From contig NZ_KQ948858.1 in the NCBI RefSeq assembly GCF_001514215.1, forward strand, positions 236,617 through 300,616: a DNA stretch of 64,000 nt, in the 5' to 3' direction. A program made the translations under genes and the position numbers. Each line of letters starts with the position of its first letter. Positions within the stretch are counted from its first letter, which is position 1. This document shows positions 16,333 to 24,803 of this stretch, piece by piece. Source of the DNA: Streptomyces bungoensis. GTDB taxonomy: Bacteria > Actinomycetota > Actinomycetes > Streptomycetales > Streptomycetaceae. The notes under the pieces were generated by a model. That model was not told the DNA's origin and did not search any database. It worked only from the letters and a program-made list of their open reading frames with translations.

Positions 16333-17205
16333 TCACGGGTTGGCCGGGGAATATTCCGGGGCGGACCAGCGCAGGGGCAGGGCCGCCGGGGTGTGCACGG
16401 CCTCGGTGACGGTGAAGCGGACGGTGCGCTCGTCGCCGGTGAACTCGGTGTGCGCCTCGCCGGTGAGCTGGAGCGTGGCGCCGGACGCCCAGTCCAGGAA
16501 GAGCAGGCCGGCGCGCGGGTCGGCGCGCAGGTTGCCGAGGGTCAGGAACATGGCGTTGCCCGGGTAGTCCGGCCAGGCCAGTTCGCGCGGGGAGAGGACC
16601 CGGACGAAGCCCGGGTTGCCGCCGCGGTGGCTGACGTCGGCGCCGCCGGCGTGGACGGTGGCCAGGAAGAAGGTGTCGGCCGCGGCGACGAACCCGGCCT
16701 GTGCGTCGTCGAGTTCGCCGGCCGTGCGCGGTGTGCCCGGCTCGCGGTCCGGCACCCACGCGCAGGACTCCCGGCGCTGGATGTACTTCGGGCAGTTGGA
16801 GAACACCTGGTCGGCGTCGACGGCGAAGCCCCGGGGCGTGGGGCGGAGCCGGCCGTTGAGGCGCATGCGGCGGCGGGTGCGGGGGTCGAGCGCGATGCTG
16901 CCGGCGCGGACGCCCGGTGTGGCCAGGGCGGTCGCGAGCGGGTCGGCCGGGGGCGGCCCTCCCGCGACCGACATCCGCCGGGGGCCGGTGGCGCGGACGA
17001 AGCCCGGCCTCCCGGTGACCGGTGAGGCCCACACCCGGCCCGTGCCGGGGTCCGCCGCACCCACGACGATCAGGGGCTGGAGCTCCAGGAAGGCCGCCGC
17101 GACCGGCTTGATGTCCTGGCCGAGGGAGCGGCCGACGTGGTCGGCGCGGTCACGGACGCCGAGCAGGTCCTGCACGGCGCGCGAACCCGCGTGATAGGCG
17201 CCCAC
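16333..17205 (-). CDS. PPOX-fold flavin/deazaflavin oxidoreductase family protein
   Basis: A 290-residue split-barrel protein of the pyridoxamine 5'-phosphate oxidase-like family. Typical segments are GSRAVQDLLGVRDRADHVGRSLG near the start, then LQPLIVVGAADPGTGRVWASPVTG, the central NCPKYIQRRE block and PGNAMFLTLGNLRADPRAGLLFLD in the second barrel. Relatives bind FMN or F420, but the reaction is unknown. GTG 17205 begins two bases after the stop of the VOC gene and has no ribosome site of its own, so translation probably depends on the upstream gene. Confidence 0.8.
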   Translation of the reverse strand: MGAYHAGSRAVQDLLGVRDRADHVGRSLGQDIKPVAAAFLELQPLIVVGAADPGTGRVWASPVTGRPGFVRATGPRRMSVAGGPPPADPLATALATPGVRAGSIALDPRTRRRMRLNGRLRPTPRGFAVDADQVFSNCPKYIQRRESCAWVPDREPGTPRTAGELDDAQAGFVAAADTFFLATVHAGGADVSHRGGNPGFVRVLSPRELAWPDYPGNAMFLTLGNLRADPRAGLLFLDWASGATLQLTGEAHTEFTGDERTVRFTVTEAVHTPAALPLRWSAPEYSPANP

Positions 17206-17207
17206 GA

Positions 17208-17654
17208 CTAGAAGAAACCGCAGGTCGGAGCGGAGGCGTGCGGGGCGGGGGCACCCTCGGCGCCGTGGGCGACGGAGATCTCCAGCCGGGTGCCGTCCGG
17301 GTCGTGGAAGAAGATCCCGCCCGAGGCCGAGCCCTCCCGGTGGGCCACCAGGCCCTCGTGCGCGAACTCGGCTCCGGCGGCCCTGAGCGCCGCCTCGTAC
17401 TGGCGCACCCGCTCCGCCGAGTCCGCAGTGAAGGCGAGGTGGTGCAGCCCCGCCCGGCCGCCGTCGTAGGCACCCCGGGCCTGCTGCCAGAGGGTGAGGA
17501 CGGGGTCCGCGCCGCCGTCCCCCAGGAACGCGTACCTGCGGTCGTCCTCCTTGCCCTCGGCGAGCAGGACGAAGCCCAGCACGTCCCGGTAGAAGGCGAG
17601 CGAGCGGTCGAGGTCGGTGACGTTCAGGCCGGTGTGGCCGGTGCGCAGGGTCAT
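17208..17654 (-). CDS. VOC-family (glyoxalase/dioxygenase-fold) protein
   Basis: A single vicinal-oxygen-chelate protein of 148 residues with two beta-alpha-beta modules. Possible metal ligands are H in TGHTGLNVTDLDRS, H in GLHHLAFTA and E in GTRLEISV, the usual positions for glyoxalase I and bleomycin-resistance relatives. The substrate is unknown. The gene leads a VOC-PPOX(-NUDIX) unit, with GAGGGAGA before the ATG. Its promoter region carries a perfect 30-base palindrome shared with the divergent CGNR regulator. Confidence 0.85.
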   Translation of the reverse strand: MTLRTGHTGLNVTDLDRSLAFYRDVLGFVLLAEGKEDDRRYAFLGDGGADPVLTLWQQARGAYDGGRAGLHHLAFTADSAERVRQYEAALRAAGAEFAHEGLVAHREGSASGGIFFHDPDGTRLEISVAHGAEGAPAPHASAPTCGFF

Positions 17655-17674
17655 GGCTCTCCCTCTCGGACTGT

Positions 17675-17704
17675 CTAACCGTTGTCATGACAGTAAACGG
17701 TTAG
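17675..17704. promoter_or_regulatory. palindromic operator between the VOC and CGNR genes
   Basis: CTAACCGTT (17675-17683) and AACGGTTAG (17696-17704) are perfect inverted arms separated by 12 bases. Nested inside is TGTCATGACA (17683-17692), itself a perfect 10-bp palindrome. Looser half-sites follow: AACCGTT at 17718-17724 and GGTTAG at 17740-17745. The site lies 20 bases before the VOC start and suits a dimeric repressor. The adjacent CGNR protein is the obvious candidate. Confidence 0.65.
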
Positions 17705-17762
17705 GCGCAAGCACGTCAACCGTTCACGTAGTCTTGAGTGGTTAGCCGAGGAGGAGTGCCCG

Positions 17763-18305
17763 ATGTCCGCCACCCGCGATCCCCGTCCGCTCACCGGCGA
17801 GCCCCTCGCGCTCGACCTGCTCAACACGCGGTGGAACGAGGAGGGCGTCACCCGCGACCTGCTCGCCGGCACCGACGGGCTCGCGCTGTGGCTCGCGGGC
17901 AACGGGCTCGGCGGCACCCACGCGGCCGACGAGCAGGCGCTGCTCCACCTGCGGCAGGCGCGGGAGGCGCTGCGGACGGCCGTGGAGGGGTCACTGGAGG
18001 AAGGGGCGCCGCTCGTGGACGCCGTCCTCGCGCACGGGCGCGTCCGGGTGCGGCTGACGGCACAAGGGGCGGCCGAGGAACCCGAGTTCACCGATCCCTC
18101 CTGGGGTCCGGCCTGGCTGGCCGCCCGCAACTACCTAAACCTGCTCGCCCGTGCCCCCGAGCGGATCCGCGCCTGCGCCGGCCCCGCCTGCGTCCTGCAC
18201 TTCTTCGACACCTCGCGGAACGGCACCCGCCGCTGGTGCTCGATGGCGGCGTGCGGCAACCGGGCCAAGGCGTCCCGGCATTACGCCCGCTCGAAGGAGA
18301 GCTGA
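17763..18305 (+). CDS. CGNR zinc-finger (ABATE-domain) regulator
   Basis: A 180-residue protein with an N-terminal ABATE-like region (GEPLALDLLNTRWNEEG..D) and a C-terminal CGNR zinc finger, RIRACAGPACVLHFFDTSRNGTRRWCS followed by MAACGNRAKASRHYAR. Four cysteines bind zinc and the basic CGNRAKA stretch is thought to contact DNA. The family is widespread in actinobacteria and often divergent from a small oxidoreductase or VOC gene, as here. The strong GAGGAGGAG at 17748-17756 supports the ATG. It probably controls the VOC-PPOX unit and itself through the palindrome at 17675. Confidence 0.88.
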   Translation: MSATRDPRPLTGEPLALDLLNTRWNEEGVTRDLLAGTDGLALWLAGNGLGGTHAADEQALLHLRQAREALRTAVEGSLEEGAPLVDAVLAHGRVRVRLTAQGAAEEPEFTDPSWGPAWLAARNYLNLLARAPERIRACAGPACVLHFFDTSRNGTRRWCSMAACGNRAKASRHYARSKES

Positions 18306-18463
18306 GCCGAATCCGGGACCATCCGGGTCCCATGGGGTCGAATCCCATCGCGGGTTTTCCCCATACATCGATTTCGTTTCGGTCAACGGTCCCCAAAGTC
18401 ACTTGCGTTGGGTAAAGCTGTGCGCTCGTCCGGCACTGGTTTCCTCATCTGCAAGGGATGCCG

Positions 18464-21400
18464 ATGACCCACACCCCCGAGCGCGACCCCATATCCGGCC
18501 CGAGACGCCTGGCCCGCATAGCGATGGCCGTGGGCGTGGTGGCCGCCCTCTCCGCGACCGGGCCGGTCCCCCTGGCCCTCGCCGCGGACGCGCCGTCCGC
18601 CACGGCCGACCCCGCCGTCAAGTCCGCCCACGACAAGCTTGGTTCGGACGACGCCGACCGGCTCGCCGAGGCCAAGGCGGACGGCGAGAAGAACGTCACG
18701 ATGATGATCGCCACGGCGCCCGGGCAGACCGAGCAGGTCGCCTCGGAGCTGGACGCGGTCAAGGGCGGCTCGGTGGGCCGCACCTACGACAAGCTCGGCT
18801 ACGTCCGCGCAACCGTCCCGACGGCGAAGGCGGACTCGGCGATCGCGGCCGCCGCGAAGCTGTCGTCGGTGCAGGCGATCGACCTGCGCCAGGAGATCCG
18901 GCTGGACGACCCGACGCCCAGCGCCGACACCGCGCAGGGAGCCAAGGGCACCGGCTCGTCGGCCACTTGGACCGGTCCGGGCCGCGACACCCCGGCGAGG
19001 AACCCGTACAACCCGTCCTTCGAGACGGGTGCCGTCGACTTCGTGAAGGACCACCCGAAGGCGGACGGCCGGGGCGTCACCATCGGCATCCTCGACTCCG
19101 GCGTCGACCTCGGCCACCCGGCGCTGCAGAAGACCACCACGGGCGAGCGGAAGATCACCGACTGGGTGACCGCCACCGACCCGATCATCGACGGCGACGG
19201 GACCTGGCGCCGGATGACCAACCCGGTCAGCGGCCCGTCGTTCGGCTACAACGGCGCGACCTGGAAGGCGCCCGAGGGCAGCTACCAGGTCAACCTGTTC
19301 CGCGAGTCCGCGACGGCCGGCGGCGACGCCAAGGGCGACGCGAACCGGGACGGCGACACCACCGACGCCTGGGGCGTGCTCTACGACCCGGCCGCCGGCA
19401 CCGTCCGCGTCGACCTGGACAACGACTTCGACTTCACCGACGACACCCCGATGAAGCCGTACAAGGACGGCCACCAGATCGGGTACTTCGGCACCGACGA
19501 CCCGAAGACCGACGTGGTCGAGCGGCAGCCGTTCGTCGTCCAGATCCGCAAGGACGTGCCCACCGACCCCTACGGCGGCGACTGGGTCGGCAAGAAGGCC
19601 GACTTCGTCAACATCGGCGTCATCGAGTCCGAGCACGGCACCCACGTGGCCGGCATCACCTCCGCCAACGGCCTGTTCGGCGGGCGGATGAACGGCGCGG
19701 CCCCGGGCGCGAAGATCGTCTCCTCCCGGGCCTGCACCTGGACCGGCGGCTGCACCAACGTCGCGCTCACCGAGGGCATGATCGACCTGGTGGCGAACCG
19801 CGGCGTCGACATCGTCAACATGTCGATCGGCGGCCTGCCGGCGCTGAACGACGGCAACAACGCGCGCGCCGAGCTGTACACGCGGCTCATCGACACCTAC
19901 GGCGTCCAGCTGGTGATCTCCGCGGGCAACTCCGGTCCCGGCGCCAACACCATCGGCGACCCCGGCCTCGCGGACAAGGTGATCTCCGTCGGCGCGACCA
20001 TCTCCAAGGAGACCTGGGCCGCCAACTACGGCTCGGCCGTGGAGAAGCGCTACGCGATGATGCCCTTCTCCTCGCGCGGACCGCGTGAGGACGGCGGCTT
20101 CACCCCGACCCTGAGCGCGCCCGGCGCCGCGATCAACACCACCCAGACCTGGCTGCCGGGCTCCCCGGTCGCCGAGGCGGGCTACTCGCTGCCGGCCGGC
20201 TACTCGATGCTCCAGGGCACCTCGATGGCCTCCCCGCAGGCCGCGGGCGCCTCGGCGCTGCTGCTGAGCGCCGCCGAGCAGAAGGGCATCGACCTGACGC
20301 CCGCGAAGCTGCGCACGGCCCTGACCTCGACCGCCGACCACATCAGCGGTGTGCAGGCCTACGAGGAGGGCGCCGGTCTCATCGACGTCGTGGACGCCTG
20401 GGACGCCGTCCGCGACGGCGCCGACGCCCACGACTACACCGTGAAGGCCCCGGTCGACACCGCGATCGACTACGCGCTCAAGACCCCGGGCTTCGGCACC
20501 GGCCTGTACGACCGCGAGGGCGGGCTGAAGGCCGGCCAGCGCAAGACGTACGACGTCACGATCACCCGGACCTCCGGCCCGGACCGTGCCCTGCGGCACG
20601 AACTGCGCTTCGAGAACAACGCAGGCCGGACCTTCCGGATCGCCGGTGACGACGAGGTGCGGCTGCCGCTGAACCAGCCGGTGACGGTCGAGGTCCAGGC
20701 GGCTCCGGGCTCCGCGGGTCTGAAGAGCGCGATCCTGGACGTCGACGACCCGCGTACGGAGGGCGTCGACAAGCAGATCCTCACCACCGTCGTGGTCGCC
20801 TCCCCCGTCGCCCACACCTACACGGCGTCCGGTTCGGTGCAGCGCAACAGCACCCGGTCGTACTTCCTGACCGTGCCCGAGGGCGCCAGGTCGCTGGAGG
20901 TCGCGATCGGCGGGCTGAAGGACAAGAGCCAGACCCGGTTCATCGCGATCCACCCGTACGGCACTCCGGTCGACAACACCAGCACGCCGTACTGCTACAA
21001 CAACTACCTCGACGGCAACGGCTGCAAGCCGGACGTCCGCTCCTACGCCGACCCGCAGGCCGGCGTCTGGGAGGTCGAGGTCGAGGCCCGGCGCACGTCC
21101 CCCCTGCTGGACAACCCGTACACGCTGGACGCCACCGTGCTCGGCGCGGACTTCGACCCGCGGACCGTGACCGTGCCCGAGGTGAAGGCCGGCACCCCGG
21201 CCGACGTCTCCTGGAAGGTGACCAACAGGTACGCGGCGCTGGACGGCAAGCTGGCCGGCGGCCCGCTCGGCTCCGCCAAGGCGGCCCGCCCGGCGATCAA
21301 GCAGGGCGAGACGCAGACCACCACGGTGGAGGTCCCGGCCGGTGCCGAGTCCCTGGACGTGGCGATCGGCGGCGTCTCCGACGCGGCCGCCGACCTGGAC

Positions 21401-21772
21401 CTGACCGTGTACGACGCGGCCGGCAAGCAGGTCGCGCAGTCCGCGGACGGCGACTCCGAGGAGGCGGTCTCCATCCCGTCGCCGGCCGCCGGCACGTACA
21501 CCGTCAAGGTGGTCGGCTACTCGGTCCCGGCCGGCTCGACCGACTACGACTACCGGGACGTGTTCTTCTCCTCCACGCTCGGCACCGTCACGGTCGACGG
21601 CTCGACCCCGGTCAAGCTGGGCACGGGCGACTCCGCCACGGTGACCGCCCAGGTCACCGCCGCCGCCGAGGCCCCGGCCGGCCGCGAGTTCTTCGGCCGG
21701 GTCCAGCTGGTCAACGCGCGCGGCACGGCCGCGGGCAGCGGCAGCGTGCGGATCGAGAAGGTCACGCCGTGA
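18464..21772 (+). CDS. secreted S8 subtilisin-like serine peptidase with C-terminal beta-domains
   Basis: A large exported protease of about 1,102 residues. After a Sec signal ending ALAADA comes a propeptide (MMIATAPGQTEQVASELDAV), then the catalytic domain with D211 (GILDSGVD), H391 (EHGTHVAG) and S587 (GTSMASP). The 180-residue gap between D and H is longer than in subtilisin and holds an inserted beta-rich block. After residue ~650 there is no catalytic motif; two PPC-like jelly-roll repeats occur (SYFLTVPEGARSLEVAIGG and TTTVEVPAGAESLDVAIGG). The AAGGG at 18453-18457 is placed for ATG 18464; ATG 18458 abuts it. It is likely a nutritional or maturation protease. Confidence 0.9.
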   Translation: MTHTPERDPISGPRRLARIAMAVGVVAALSATGPVPLALAADAPSATADPAVKSAHDKLGSDDADRLAEAKADGEKNVTMMIATAPGQTEQVASELDAVKGGSVGRTYDKLGYVRATVPTAKADSAIAAAAKLSSVQAIDLRQEIRLDDPTPSADTAQGAKGTGSSATWTGPGRDTPARNPYNPSFETGAVDFVKDHPKADGRGVTIGILDSGVDLGHPALQKTTTGERKITDWVTATDPIIDGDGTWRRMTNPVSGPSFGYNGATWKAPEGSYQVNLFRESATAGGDAKGDANRDGDTTDAWGVLYDPAAGTVRVDLDNDFDFTDDTPMKPYKDGHQIGYFGTDDPKTDVVERQPFVVQIRKDVPTDPYGGDWVGKKADFVNIGVIESEHGTHVAGITSANGLFGGRMNGAAPGAKIVSSRACTWTGGCTNVALTEGMIDLVANRGVDIVNMSIGGLPALNDGNNARAELYTRLIDTYGVQLVISAGNSGPGANTIGDPGLADKVISVGATISKETWAANYGSAVEKRYAMMPFSSRGPREDGGFTPTLSAPGAAINTTQTWLPGSPVAEAGYSLPAGYSMLQGTSMASPQAAGASALLLSAAEQKGIDLTPAKLRTALTSTADHISGVQAYEEGAGLIDVVDAWDAVRDGADAHDYTVKAPVDTAIDYALKTPGFGTGLYDREGGLKAGQRKTYDVTITRTSGPDRALRHELRFENNAGRTFRIAGDDEVRLPLNQPVTVEVQAAPGSAGLKSAILDVDDPRTEGVDKQILTTVVVASPVAHTYTASGSVQRNSTRSYFLTVPEGARSLEVAIGGLKDKSQTRFIAIHPYGTPVDNTSTPYCYNNYLDGNGCKPDVRSYADPQAGVWEVEVEARRTSPLLDNPYTLDATVLGADFDPRTVTVPEVKAGTPADVSWKVTNRYAALDGKLAGGPLGSAKAARPAIKQGETQTTTVEVPAGAESLDVAIGGVSDAAADLDLTVYDAAGKQVAQSADGDSEEAVSIPSPAAGTYTVKVVGYSVPAGSTDYDYRDVFFSSTLGTVTVDGSTPVKLGTGDSATVTAQVTAAAEAPAGREFFGRVQLVNARGTAAGSGSVRIEKVTP

Positions 21773-21787
21773 CGAGGTGATCCCCAC

Positions 21788-21823
21788 GGGGGCGGGTGTC
21801 CGGGACGACCGGGCGCCCGCCCC
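21788..21823. terminator. bidirectional terminator between protease and anti-sigma-like gene
   Basis: A GGGGCGGGTGTCCGG arm pairs with CCGGGCGCCCGCCCC over about 15 bases with two G-T pairs. It lies between the converging protease and membrane-protein genes. Confidence 0.65.
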
Positions 21824-21824
21824 C

Positions 21825-22751
21825 TCATCGTGGGCACGTGGCGTGCCGGGACCCGGGCAGGGCCTCGGTGATCCAGGCGCGCTGTTCGGCCACGCGGGCG
21901 TCGCCGACGGCCCACAGCCCGGCGTCCTGCCGGCCCCGTCCCACCCCGGCGAGCACGTGCTGTCCCCGCAGCGGCGCCGGCTCCGCGTCCCCGGCGAGCA
22001 GGAAGGAGACCTGCCCCGGGCCGTGCGCGGGCTTGTAGGAACGGGCGACGGTCACCACGACCCGGATCCAGGGGCGCTGACTGTGCCGGTCCACGGCGGC
22101 CACCGTGCCCTCGGCGACCAGCCGGTAGCAGGCGAGCGCCGCCACCGGGTCGGCGGGCCGCCCCGCGCCGGGCGCCGGCGCGTCCGCCCGGCTCTTCGCG
22201 TCCGCGCTCCCGCCCCCGCCCATCGAGGCGCCACCGCCCGGCTGCGCCCCCAGCCAGAACAGCCCGACGACCATACCGAGGGCCGCCACCCCGCCGACCG
22301 AACCGACCACGAACCGCAGCCCCCGCCGCCGCCCCACCGGCCGACCCGCCCGCGGGGCCCCGGCCGGACGCGCCCCACCGGCCGGACGCCCGGCGCCCCG
22401 AGGGCGGTGCTCCTTACGGGGAGTGCTCCCGGCGAGCTCCGCGGGCTCGGCAGACCCGGTGGACGATGCGGAGCCCCCGGGCCCGGCCCCCTCGAGTCCG
22501 GCCTCCTCGCCGTCCGGTGCCCGCGCGGTCCCCTCCGCCCCGGATTCCCCGGCCCGCGGCTGGCCGGTCAGTGCCTCCGCGAGCCAGTTCAGCTGTTCCC
22601 GCAGTACCGCCACGTCGGCCTCGGCCGCGTGGTGTTCGGCGAGGAAGGCGGGGTCCCGGCGGGCGTCCTGCGGGAGCGGTTCGCCCGTGATCGCGGCCAT
22701 CAGGGCGTCCATGCCGCCGTGCTGCCCGCTGTCCTCGTGTTCGGCGGCCAC
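21825..22751 (-). CDS. membrane partner (putative anti-sigma factor) of the ECF sigma factor
   Basis: A 308-residue single-pass membrane protein. The cytoplasmic N-terminus (MDALMAAITGEPLP, then HHAAEADVAVLREQLNWLAEALTG) is helical, followed by a P/A/G-rich linker, one membrane span (LRFVVGSVGGVAALGMVVGLFWLG) and an external domain with ACYRLVAEGTVAAVDRHSQRPWIRVVVTV. There is no zf-HC2 zinc motif, so anti-sigma activity rests on position only: GTG 22749-22751 begins just past the TGA of the sigma gene, and the two must be cotranslated. The external domain could be the sensor. Confidence 0.6.
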   Translation of the reverse strand: MAAEHEDSGQHGGMDALMAAITGEPLPQDARRDPAFLAEHHAAEADVAVLREQLNWLAEALTGQPRAGESGAEGTARAPDGEEAGLEGAGPGGSASSTGSAEPAELAGSTPRKEHRPRGAGRPAGGARPAGAPRAGRPVGRRRGLRFVVGSVGGVAALGMVVGLFWLGAQPGGGASMGGGGSADAKSRADAPAPGAGRPADPVAALACYRLVAEGTVAAVDRHSQRPWIRVVVTVARSYKPAHGPGQVSFLLAGDAEPAPLRGQHVLAGVGRGRQDAGLWAVGDARVAEQRAWITEALPGSRHATCPR

Positions 22752-22752
22752 G

Positions 22753-23301
22753 TCACACCACCTCGTCCTCGTGCAGCCGGTCGCGCAGGGCGCGGACCGC
22801 CGTGTGCAGCCTGCTCTTGACCGTGCCCTCGGGAATTCCCAGCTCCTCGGCGATCCCGCGCACCGGCAGGTCGGCGAAGAAGCGCAGGACGACCACCTGG
22901 CGCTGCGGGCCGGGCAGTTCGTCCAGGCCCCGGGCGACGGCGAGGGACAGCAGGCTGGTCTCCTCCCCGGAGGGGTGCGCAAGCTCGCGCAGGGACGCCA
23001 GCCGCTCCCCCAGCCGTTCCTGGCGCCGCTTGGCCCGGTGCCAGTCCATGGCCAGGTTGGAGGCGACCACCGCCGCCCACGCCGACACGTCCCGCGGCGC
23101 CTCCCGCCCGCTCGCGGCCCGCTCCAGCAGCCGCAGGCGGACCTGCTGCACCCCGTCCGGCAGGTCCGCCTGCGGCACGCCGCCGAGCGCGAGCACCGCC
23201 CGCACCCGGCGTTCCTGGGCCGCGTCCAGCGGGTCCTCGCCGCCGCGGTCGCCGCCGCCGGCGGGCGCACCCCGCTCACGGCGCACCCCTCCGCGCAGCA
23301 C
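22753..23301 (-). CDS. ECF-type RNA polymerase sigma factor
   Basis: A 182-residue extracytoplasmic-function sigma factor. Region 2 runs through VRAVLALGGVPQADLPDGVQQV to WAAVVASNLAMDWHRAKRR, and region 4 is the complete helix-turn-helix LPGPQRQVVVLRFFADLPVRGIAEELGIPEGTVKSRLHTAVRAL. I set the start at GTG 23299-23301 because GAGGGGG lies six bases upstream and the longer frame has no conserved sequence. It is coupled to the downstream membrane protein, which probably holds it at the membrane. A promoter of ECF type sits just upstream and may be its own target. Confidence 0.85.
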   Translation of the reverse strand: MLRGGVRRERGAPAGGGDRGGEDPLDAAQERRVRAVLALGGVPQADLPDGVQQVRLRLLERAASGREAPRDVSAWAAVVASNLAMDWHRAKRRQERLGERLASLRELAHPSGEETSLLSLAVARGLDELPGPQRQVVVLRFFADLPVRGIAEELGIPEGTVKSRLHTAVRALRDRLHEDEVV

Positions 23302-23333
23302 AAGCCACCCCCTCACGCCTTCAGTGCCCCTAC

Positions 23334-23360
23334 GACGCCGCACCCGCCCGGAACGTTCGA
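23334..23360 (-). promoter_or_regulatory. putative ECF-type promoter of the sigma gene
   Basis: Read on the minus strand, TCGAAC (23360-23355) is followed after 17 bases by CGTC (23337-23334). GAAC-N16/17-CGTC is the usual ECF pattern, which would allow autoregulation. Start at 23301 follows about 33 bases later. Confidence 0.45.
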
Positions 23361-23635
23361 AGGCGTTTCGGAGGCGTACGTCACACCGTCGTGTGGACGG
23401 CACCGGACCGGGCAGGGGCCGGACAGCACAGCTTCCGGCACAGGCCCCCGATCGTGGAAACATCTGCAGCTCAGCGGGGGTCCGAGAAGAATGTCCGGAA
23501 CCAGCATCCGGATGATCGCGTCCCACTCCTCGGGCGCGCCCGGCAAAGAATTGGACACGTGGGCCGGGGTCGGCCGCATGATGGAAAAGCCCCGGTCAAG
23601 CACTACACGCAGCACTACACCCAGAGGGAGTCGCC
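23361..23635. other. divergent intergenic region between ECF sigma gene and asd
   Basis: The full 23302-23635 interval has no convincing gene. It contains a CACAC/GTGTG inverted repeat with a 4-base spacer (23382-23395), two TCCGGA hexamers near 23493 and 23507, and the asd ribosome site AGGGAG at 23625-23630. No asd promoter stands out. Confidence 0.5.
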
Positions 23636-24664
23636 GTGAGGGTCGGAATCGTCGGAGCCACCGGTCAGGTCGGCACGGTCATGCGCAGGATCCTCACCGA
23701 ACGGAACTTCCCGGTCACCGAGCTGCGCCTGTTCGCCTCGGCCCGCTCCGCCGGGACCGTGCTGGACGGCGTGACGGTGGAGGACGCGGCGGCCGCCGAC
23801 TACACGGGCCTCGACATCGTCCTGTTCTCCGCGGGCGGCGCCACCTCCAGGGCGCTGGCCGAGAAGGTCGCCTCCCAGGGCGCGGTCGTCATCGACAACT
23901 CCTCCGCCTGGCGCAAGGACCCCGAGGTCCCGCTGGTGGTCTCCGAGGTGAACCCGCACGCGATCGCCGACCGCCCCAAGGGCATCATCGCCAACCCGAA
24001 CTGCACCACGATGGCCGCGATGCCGGTGCTGAAGCCGCTGCACGAGGAGGCCGGCCTCGAGGCGCTCGTCGTCGCCACCTACCAGGCGGTGTCCGGCTCC
24101 GGCCTCGCGGGCGTGGCCGAGCTGCACGGCCAGGTGCAGAAGACCGCCGCGGACGCGGACAAGCTCACCCACGACGGCGGGGCGGTCGACTTCCCCGAGC
24201 CGCAGGTCTACAAGCGCCCCATCGCCTTCAACGTGCTGCCCTTCGCCGGCAACCTCGTCGAGGACGGTCTGAACGAGACCGACGAGGAGCAGAAGCTGCG
24301 CAACGAGTCCCGCAAGATCCTGGAGATCCCGGGCCTGAAGGTCTCCGGCACCTGCGTGCGCGTCCCGGTCTTCTCCGGCCACTCCCTCCAGGTCAACGCC
24401 CGTTTCGCCCGCCCGATCACCCCGGAGCGCGCGACCGAGCTGCTGGCCGGCGCGCCGGGCGTCGCCCTCTCCGACATCCCGACCCCGCTGCAGGCGGCCG
24501 GCCAGGACCCGTCGTACGTCGGCCGCATCCGCCGCGACGAGACCGTGGACAACGGGCTGGCCCTGTTCGTCTCCAACGACAACCTCCGCAAGGGCGCCGC
24601 GCTGAACGCGGTGCAGATCGCGGAGCTGGTGGCGGCGGAGCTGTCCGCGAAGGCCGCCGAGTAG
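23636..24664 (+). CDS. asd: aspartate-semialdehyde dehydrogenase
   Basis: Reduces 4-aspartyl phosphate with NADPH to aspartate semialdehyde, the branch point to lysine/diaminopimelate, threonine and methionine. The 342 residues begin with the dinucleotide motif VGIVGATGQVGTVMRRIL and have the nucleophile C123 in NPNCTTMAA, plus the later GTCVRVPVFSGHS block. GTG 23636 has AGGGAG five bases upstream. In most actinobacteria asd sits after the aspartokinase gene; here no lysC is adjacent, so this is probably a second, separately controlled copy. A strong terminator follows. Confidence 0.93.
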   Translation: MRVGIVGATGQVGTVMRRILTERNFPVTELRLFASARSAGTVLDGVTVEDAAAADYTGLDIVLFSAGGATSRALAEKVASQGAVVIDNSSAWRKDPEVPLVVSEVNPHAIADRPKGIIANPNCTTMAAMPVLKPLHEEAGLEALVVATYQAVSGSGLAGVAELHGQVQKTAADADKLTHDGGAVDFPEPQVYKRPIAFNVLPFAGNLVEDGLNETDEEQKLRNESRKILEIPGLKVSGTCVRVPVFSGHSLQVNARFARPITPERATELLAGAPGVALSDIPTPLQAAGQDPSYVGRIRRDETVDNGLALFVSNDNLRKGAALNAVQIAELVAAELSAKAAE

Positions 24665-24688
24665 GACACCGGCAGTACACCGGCCGGG

Positions 24689-24724
24689 TGAGGGGGCGGT
24701 CGCGCCGGCGCGACCGCCCCCTCA
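24689..24724 (+). terminator. asd terminator
   Basis: Perfect 17-bp inverted repeat: TGAGGGGGCGGTCGCGC (24689-24705) and its complement (24708-24724) around CG. Confidence 0.85.
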
Positions 24725-24803
24725 GCCGTGCCCGGGTTCATCGCGCGCGCCGGGTCTCCCATGGAAGGATGGCGCAATCCATTGATGACGAGGAGATGAC
24801 CGC

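Noticed and set aside
18327..18350. tRNA T-arm-like stem-loop (ATGGG, GTCGAAT, CCCAT) after the CGNR gene
   Set aside because: No acceptor, D or anticodon arm can be built around it and no integrase or attachment site is near. It may be a weak terminator.
18383..21787. Long open frame on the minus strand across the subtilase gene
   Set aside because: High G+C removes stop codons from the opposite strand. The plus-strand product has a full catalytic triad and signal peptide; the minus-strand translation is low-complexity V/G/R/D without motifs. The same applies opposite both pepN genes.
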